DNA of 25,619 bases from a virus. Made by a program: the position numbers and the translations under genes. Positions 21,638 to 25,619 of this stretch are shown one piece after another. The stretch spans positions 1 to 25,619 of the IMG/VR virus record IMGVR_UViG_3300044547_000068. One strand, 5' to 3'. A model generated the notes under the pieces. The model did not search any database. It saw only the letters and a program-made list of their open reading frames with translations, and was not told the origin of the DNA. The first letter of the stretch is position 1. Every line of letters begins with the position of its first letter.

Positions 21638-22553
21638 ATATAAATCACAACCCCTACGGCAAAACTGGGACAAAGAACTTCCTAAGTATTGGTTTGATAA
21701 CAGCCCGTATAAAACGCATTTTTTTAACGCGGTTAGCATCCTTATCCCACAGGCAGAAAATGTTGTAATCCACGCCATTAAAGCAAACAGGCTGCTTTTA
21801 ACAGACCCCGTGCTTAAAGCGCAAACAGCCGAGATGATTGCTCAAGAGAATTGGCATTCGTTTTCTCATCGCCAATACAATACATGGCTTGATAAAGTTG
21901 GAGTACCCGCGACTGAGATGGGCAAGTGGTATCTGCAAAAAATGCTAGCGTCTAAGAAATGGCTGGAAAATCTTGTGGGCCCTAAAGGATGGCTAACCGT
22001 TGTTATTTGTGGTGAGCACAATGCCGCCGTTATGATGGAATATTTCTTAGAGCGCCCTAAGTTGTTAGCACAAATGCACCCCCATTTCCGCCAAGCATGG
22101 GTGTGGCACTTCCTTGAAGAGATTGAACATAAGGGGTCTGCGCTTGATATGTGGCATGACCTCAAGGACGTATACGGCTACAAACGGCATATGCTCCAAA
22201 TTGCCTTTGCGTTATTTGTTGTTCGGTTCAAAATAAACCATACCAAAATGGTTATACGGTTGTTACGACATGATAAGCAACTATGGAAATGGAAGACTTT
22301 TAAAGACGCTGCAAGTTTTCTTTGGGGTATGGACGGCCTAAATGTTAAAACTTTTATACCGCTACTTAAATTCTTTAAACCAAACTTCCATCCTTGGGAT
22401 CACGACACCCGTTATCTTCTTGAGCAGTACTCTAAAATTACAGAAGAAGAGCAGCTTAATGACACCCAAGTGCAGCAAATCGACGCAGAATTCAAAGGAT
22501 GTATTTCGGACATTGAGGCCGTCATAGCCGCAAACAATGTTAAGACGTACTGA
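21627..22553 (+). CDS. Metal-dependent hydrolase-like protein (ferritin-like diiron type, PF10118)
   Basis: The 308-residue protein resembles the predicted metal-dependent hydrolase family (PF10118, COG3687), whose helical fold has a diiron-type site. Ligand motifs visible are FFNAVSILIPQAE (E44), QENWHSFSHRQYN (E74-x-x-H77), ICGEHNAAVMMEYFLE (E130 and E138) and WHFLEEIEHKGSALDMW (E165-x-x-H168). This fits two E-x-x-H pairs plus single Glu ligands. The true reaction of the family is poorly known; desaturase- or hydroxylase-like oxidation is possible. Many aromatic residues and a hydrophobic, helical middle (QIAFALFVVRFK) suggest membrane association. AAAGGA precedes the start. In a phage it would be an auxiliary metabolic gene. 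Confidence 0.8.
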   Translation: MQFEYKSQPLRQNWDKELPKYWFDNSPYKTHFFNAVSILIPQAENVVIHAIKANRLLLTDPVLKAQTAEMIAQENWHSFSHRQYNTWLDKVGVPATEMGKWYLQKMLASKKWLENLVGPKGWLTVVICGEHNAAVMMEYFLERPKLLAQMHPHFRQAWVWHFLEEIEHKGSALDMWHDLKDVYGYKRHMLQIAFALFVVRFKINHTKMVIRLLRHDKQLWKWKTFKDAASFLWGMDGLNVKTFIPLLKFFKPNFHPWDHDTRYLLEQYSKITEEEQLNDTQVQQIDAEFKGCISDIEAVIAANNVKTY

Positions 22554-22570
22554 ACACTGGATTTAATACT

Positions 22571-22591
22571 GGGGCATATGTACAATGCCCC
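22571..22591 (+). other. Stem-loop upstream of the tail-collar gene
   Basis: GGGGCAT (22571-22577) pairs perfectly with ATGCCCC (22585-22591) around a seven-base loop. No T-run follows, so it is not a classical terminator. It lies in the 57-base gap between the hydrolase and the collar fibre and ends nine bases before the AAGGA ribosome site; it may stabilise or separate the transcripts. Confidence 0.55.
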
Positions 22592-22610
22592 TACCACATA
22601 AGGAAGCCCT

Positions 22611-23609
22611 ATGACTACGGCAGCAACATCACTTTTAGGCTTGGCCCTACCAGTATCCGGCGAACTGTCTGGTACATGGGGCGATACGGTCAACAACTCG
22701 TTAACGTCTTTGTTGGATACCGCTGTAGCGGGTACCACTACGCTCAGCACAGACGCAGATGTTACTTTAACGACTACAACCCTAGCCGCCAATCAAGCGC
22801 GACAGGCAGTCCTTCTTTGTACGGGCGCACGGACCGCAATTCGGTATATCACAGCCCCAGCCCAAAGCAAGACTTACATTATTGTAAATAGCACATCTGG
22901 CGGCTTTGCAGTAGTTATTCGCGGCGCTGGTCCTACAACAGGGATAACCATAGCCAATGGAACTTCGGCAACAGTAGCGTGGAGCGGCGCTGATTTTATT
23001 TTTGTATCTGCTATTTCGGCAACGGGTATTGTCTCTGTGGCAAATGGCGGTACAGGAACATCCACTTTTACGGCTAACGCAGTATTGGTTGGAAACGGAA
23101 CTTCGGCAGTTGCTACAGTTGCCCCAAGTACATCGGGTAATGTTTTGACTAGCACTGGCACGGCATGGGCATCTTCCGCATTACCCGCATCATTCCCGTC
23201 CGGCGGCATTATTATGTGGAGCGGGTCAATTGCATCAATCCCTAGCGGATGGGTGATATGCGACGGAACCAACAGTACGCCAAACTTGCGCGACAGGTTT
23301 GTTATTGGAGCAGGATCGGCATACGCAGTAGCCGCTACAGGAGGCAGCGCAGATGCAGTTGTTGTAACCCATACACATACCGCAACTTCCACAGTTACAG
23401 ACCCGGGCCATTCACACTCATACACAGATCAACAGTATAACTTTCCTGCAAATAGCGGAAGTGGCGGGCCCGGCGCTACCCAAACAAGTTCTACCGGCGG
23501 GGCATCAACTGGCATTACGGTTGGGACAACAAACGCATCTGCGGGAGTATCAGGCACAAACGCAAACCTTCCTCCGTATTACGCATTGGCGTACATTATG
23601 AAGACCTAA
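22611..23609 (+). CDS. Tail fibre protein with phage tail-collar domain
   Basis: The 332-residue protein has an N-terminal module (SLLGLALPVSGELSGTWGDT, residues 8-27) found in many phage fibres, a beta linker with VSVANGGTGTSTFTANAV, and a tail-collar domain (PF07484): PSGGIIMWSGSIASIPSGWV, CDGTNSTPNLRDRFVIGAGS (197-236). The C-terminal part has His pairs THTHT (H254, H256) and GHSHS (H267, H269), resembling the metal-binding His motifs of T4 gp12, and ends NLPPYYALAYIMKT. It probably trimerises and helps adsorption. AAGGA (22600-22604) precedes the start. Confidence 0.87.
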   Translation: MTTAATSLLGLALPVSGELSGTWGDTVNNSLTSLLDTAVAGTTTLSTDADVTLTTTTLAANQARQAVLLCTGARTAIRYITAPAQSKTYIIVNSTSGGFAVVIRGAGPTTGITIANGTSATVAWSGADFIFVSAISATGIVSVANGGTGTSTFTANAVLVGNGTSAVATVAPSTSGNVLTSTGTAWASSALPASFPSGGIIMWSGSIASIPSGWVICDGTNSTPNLRDRFVIGAGSAYAVAATGGSADAVVVTHTHTATSTVTDPGHSHSYTDQQYNFPANSGSGGPGATQTSSTGGASTGITVGTTNASAGVSGTNANLPPYYALAYIMKT

Positions 23610-23623
23610 TAAAAGGATAAAAC

Positions 23624-23749
23624 ATGGTGGACTTTTATGTTGAGGGGTCATATTTATTTGCAACCATCTTATTTCCAGTGCTTTTGCTGATTAGCATTGT
23701 TATTTTGGCAATAGGAGTTCGGTTAAAAAATTGGGTGTCAACTTTTTAG
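23624..23749 (+). CDS. Small single-helix membrane protein (41 aa)
   Basis: The frame encodes 41 residues: VDFYVEGSYLFATILFPVLL, then LISIVILAIGVRLKNWVSTF. A long hydrophobic helix spans about residues 11-32, followed by RLKNW, so the C terminus is probably cytoplasmic. AAAAGGA lies six to seven bases before the ATG. The stop comes one base before the next ATG. A single helix with a short basic tail fits holin-like or membrane-anchoring small phage proteins; the function is unproven. Confidence 0.6.
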   Translation: MVDFYVEGSYLFATILFPVLLLISIVILAIGVRLKNWVSTF

Positions 23750-23750
23750 T

Positions 23751-24500
23751 ATGAGTTTTTTTAGTAAGAAACCTACTGTTGAGTTTGTTTGTAGTGTGGC
23801 AGGGGTTGAAGAGCTTATGCCGATCATCCCTTCCGCATCGTATAAACACGCATGGACCGGTCGTTTGCTGGAAGACTTTAAACAAAAACGCTTGGAACCC
23901 GATTACGGTATGGTGGCATCAATGCACACCGCCAAATGTCCCGGGATATTTAATTTAATGCGGCATGGGTGGATTTTGCGTACATGGCAAGATATAACCA
24001 TTGAGACCAATAGTGATGGTATTAGTTGTAATTGGGCATCCGCCGTAAACCAAAAAGAAGTATGTGGGTTTGACGCTATTGGGTTTCACCCTCCTGAGCA
24101 GCTTGTAGATTTTCTTGACAACTGGGATGGGGTTATACAGAACGTAATTAAGTTCCAAACTTCTTGGAAATGCAAAATTCCCCCGGGGTACTTTTTACTA
24201 GAAATGCCTGTTGCGTACTCTGATGAAAATAGGTTTGAAACATTGCCGGGGTATTTTTCCAGTGAGTATGGGTATGCACAGATGAATCCGCAGGTTAAAT
24301 GGAAGGTTCCTTCTGGCAAAGTACTTATAAAAGCAGGGACCCCAATAGCGCAATACATTCTTGTTAAGCGAGATCAGTTTGATGTGGTTGTACGCACAGA
24401 AACCCAACGGGAAAATAACATTGCTCGCTTAATCCATGAGCATGTTTTTGTTAAAAATATGAAACGGTTTAAAGAACTAAACCAAAAGTTAATGGGGTAA
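23751..24500 (+). CDS. Conserved phage protein, unknown function
   Basis: The 249-residue protein includes the stretch HTAKCPGIFNLMRHGWILRT (about residues 59-78), FDAIGFHPPEQLVDFLDN, KIPPGYFLLEMPVAYSDENR, KWKVPSGKVLIKAGTPIAQY and QFDVVVRTETQRENNIARLI. The CPG-x-x-x-x-x-x-x-G-W-I-L pattern and later beta core resemble a conserved family of phage hypothetical proteins (a resemblance to DUF6065 is possible but unverified). No signal peptide or membrane segment is seen. The gene is AT-richer than the fibre genes and may come from a different source. I cannot assign a reaction. Confidence 0.72.
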   Translation: MSFFSKKPTVEFVCSVAGVEELMPIIPSASYKHAWTGRLLEDFKQKRLEPDYGMVASMHTAKCPGIFNLMRHGWILRTWQDITIETNSDGISCNWASAVNQKEVCGFDAIGFHPPEQLVDFLDNWDGVIQNVIKFQTSWKCKIPPGYFLLEMPVAYSDENRFETLPGYFSSEYGYAQMNPQVKWKVPSGKVLIKAGTPIAQYILVKRDQFDVVVRTETQRENNIARLIHEHVFVKNMKRFKELNQKLMG

Positions 24501-24501
24501 C

Positions 24502-24675
24502 GTGATTGATGCAATTGCTTCCGCTCAGATACCGTGGCCCAATACCGAGACAAAAATCGTGTTGGTTTGCCGTGTCGTGCTGCCGAGCGAAAAGTATGGG
24601 GCTAACGAGTTTCTAGATAAAGACGGGAGGGTGTGCCGCTGGGTTGTGGAGGTCAAGAATGATCGACCCAATTAG
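24502..24675 (+). CDS. Small unknown protein (57 aa, GTG start)
   Basis: The frame from GTG 24502 gives 57 residues: IDAIASAQIPWPNTETKIVL, VCRVVLPSEKYGANEFLDKD, then GRVCRWVVEVKNDRPN. It fills the 158 bases between two confident genes, GGGG lies five to eight bases upstream, and it ends 14 bases inside the next gene. A mix of strands is suggested and no membrane segment is present. Support is the full coverage of the gap and balanced composition; I recognise no family. Confidence 0.55.
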   Translation: MIDAIASAQIPWPNTETKIVLVCRVVLPSEKYGANEFLDKDGRVCRWVVEVKNDRPN

Positions 24676-25132
24676 CGCATTTGCCATAGCACAAGGTGCT
24701 ATAAAAGGAATCCAAGCCGCAATCAAAATGGGCAAGGATGTTCAAGGTATCACAAACGATGTGATGAAGTTTTTTGACGCGAAGGAAAAGGTAGCCAAGG
24801 AAGCGGTTAAAGACCCGAAGAAAAAGTACTCCTCTGACACTAGTCAGGCCATGAGCACAGTGATGCAACTGCATGAACTGAATCGGGCTGAAGAAGAACT
24901 CAAGTGGCACTTTATCAATCAGGGCCACAGCCAGCTTTGGAGCCAGATTCTGCTTGAGCGTAACTCGATTGTGCAGAAGCGCAGGACGCAGGAGATATTG
25001 GATGCTAGGGCGGCAAAGAACCGCAAGGCAGAGATTGACGAAGCCATCACAATGGGGCTTTGCATACTGGTAGCCGCTGCCATATTTTTCTTGGTGGCTT
25101 GGGGTGTAATTGCAATGAAAGGCAAGCTGTGA
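24659..25132 (+). CDS. Membrane protein with C-terminal anchor
   Basis: The 157-residue product starts MIDPISAFAIAQGAIKGIQA, has helical charged parts (MQLHELNRAEEELKWHFINQ, RNSIVQKRRTQEILDARAAK) and one transmembrane segment at residues 130-152 (AITMGLCILVAAAIFFLVAW). A perfect GGAGGT (24648-24653) five bases before ATG 24659 fixes the start; an in-frame GTG at 24644 lies over that site. Proteins of this layout are common in marine phages, near the lysis or tail region, with unknown role. A link to lysis or DNA entry is conceivable. Its stop overlaps the next start (GTGA). Confidence 0.78.
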   Translation: MIDPISAFAIAQGAIKGIQAAIKMGKDVQGITNDVMKFFDAKEKVAKEAVKDPKKKYSSDTSQAMSTVMQLHELNRAEEELKWHFINQGHSQLWSQILLERNSIVQKRRTQEILDARAAKNRKAEIDEAITMGLCILVAAAIFFLVAWGVIAMKGKL

Positions 25133-25619
25133 GCGAAGGAACTTTAAACGCCAATTCAACTCTTGACAAAGTTCTTGGGTATGTGGATTCGCCATTTAAA
25201 CTCGCCGCCATCCTTGTCATGGGCGTAGTTGCTTTTGCTGGCTACTTTGTGTACACAAACCAAGACCTGCTGATTGGCGCTTACAAAGAGTCCAAGAAGA
25301 TACCTAGCATTGCCGAGGACAGAGTTGAGGATGCCTCTGCCCACCTGTTTAAGACCACCAACGCCACTATTGTTGCAGTGTTTAAAGTCAACCCAATGTT
25401 CGGGACTCGCATACTGTACCGAGCCTATGCCAAGGACGGCAGAGACAAAACCAATGACGGGCTGGATGTCGGACTGTTTACAAACAACGCAGCCAATAAC
25501 GCTGACGTTGTGAAGCTGATGGCAAACGAAATCCCTTGCGGGGAGTACCGCACGGCGCAGTCTGAAATGGGTATTTGGTACATCAACAAGGGCGTTACCT
25601 ATACTTGCAGAATCAGTGT
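25129..25619 (+). CDS. Membrane-anchored protein, cut by window end
   Basis: The frame from GTG 25129 stays open to the window end (163 codons read). An N-terminal membrane helix (FKLAAILVMGVVAFAGYFVY, residues 23-42) is followed by a soluble domain with NQDLLIGAYKESKKIPSIAE, ATIVAVFKVNPMFGTRILYR, GLDVGLFTNNAANNADVVKL and IPCGEYRTAQSEMGIWYINK. The domain probably lies in the periplasm, with Cys residues (IPCGEY and YTCRIS) that could pair. Similar proteins occur in uncultured phages without known function. The overlap with the upstream gene suggests a two-gene membrane unit. Confidence 0.72.
   Translation, partial: MSEGTLNANSTLDKVLGYVDSPFKLAAILVMGVVAFAGYFVYTNQDLLIGAYKESKKIPSIAEDRVEDASAHLFKTTNATIVAVFKVNPMFGTRILYRAYAKDGRDKTNDGLDVGLFTNNAANNADVVKLMANEIPCGEYRTAQSEMGIWYINKGVTYTCRIS

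Noticed and set aside
22874-23425. Minus-strand frame of 183 codons inside the collar fibre gene
   Set aside because: Thr/Ala/Gly-rich fibre codons leave open frames on the other strand; the Pro/Val-rich product is typical of such shadows.
1-25619. tRNA genes, CRISPR arrays, insertion sequences, integrase or attachment sites
   Set aside because: No cloverleaf pattern, regularly spaced repeats, transposase or recombinase was seen on reading the window.

Overview
The window is a piece of a tailed-phage genome (Caudoviricetes) and carries no cellular gene. Every supported gene lies on the + strand. Genes are packed with ATGA, GTGA or TAATG overlaps, and the order is the usual late block: packaging, head, head-tail connection, fibres. 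A P22-type portal, a Mu gpT-like major capsid protein and two small adaptor proteins are present. No tape measure, sheath or tail-tube gene is seen, so a short-tailed (podovirus-like) particle is the best guess, although the tail nozzle and lysis enzymes are not in the window. The phage looks like the uncultured freshwater or marine phages known from metagenomes. The host is probably a Gram-negative bacterium, but nothing here identifies it.

Layout. 156-467: a putative extended -10 promoter and a LexA-type winged-helix protein in the place where a small terminase usually sits. 464-4480: large terminase and portal. 4481-8108: head assembly, with a small protein, a GroES-like co-chaperonin, a scaffold-like protein, two accessory proteins and the major capsid protein, closed by a strong terminator. 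8157-9322: a new promoter with a structured leader, then two beta-rich virion proteins. 9315-10064: a GT-A-like glycosyltransferase. 10057-12890: a run of nine small, mostly basic proteins, several sharing a short modular motif (ADGIAxRGKTRGKM). 12892-15883: two adaptor proteins bracketing a zinc-ribbon protein, an HNH endonuclease and two more motif-type small proteins. 15880-21519: virion/tail proteins, a long tail fibre with tandem repeats, a polyglycine adhesin resembling gp38 tips, and two unknown proteins. 21530-22553: a tiny membrane protein overlapping a diiron-type metal-dependent hydrolase. 22611-23609: a tail-collar fibre. 23624-25619: a cluster of small membrane or unknown proteins, the last cut by the window end.

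How they work together. Terminase and portal package DNA into a shell built from scaffold and capsid protein, perhaps folded with the phage's own co-chaperonin. Adaptors close the head and the fibre/adhesin set recognises the host. The most unusual part is the small-basic-protein cluster with a shared terminal motif and terminal cysteines; it may be a family of virion-internal or DNA-associated proteins, but that is inference. The hydrolase is a possible auxiliary metabolic gene. No intergenic gap exceeds 300 bases, and no tRNA, CRISPR array, integrase or insertion sequence was found.
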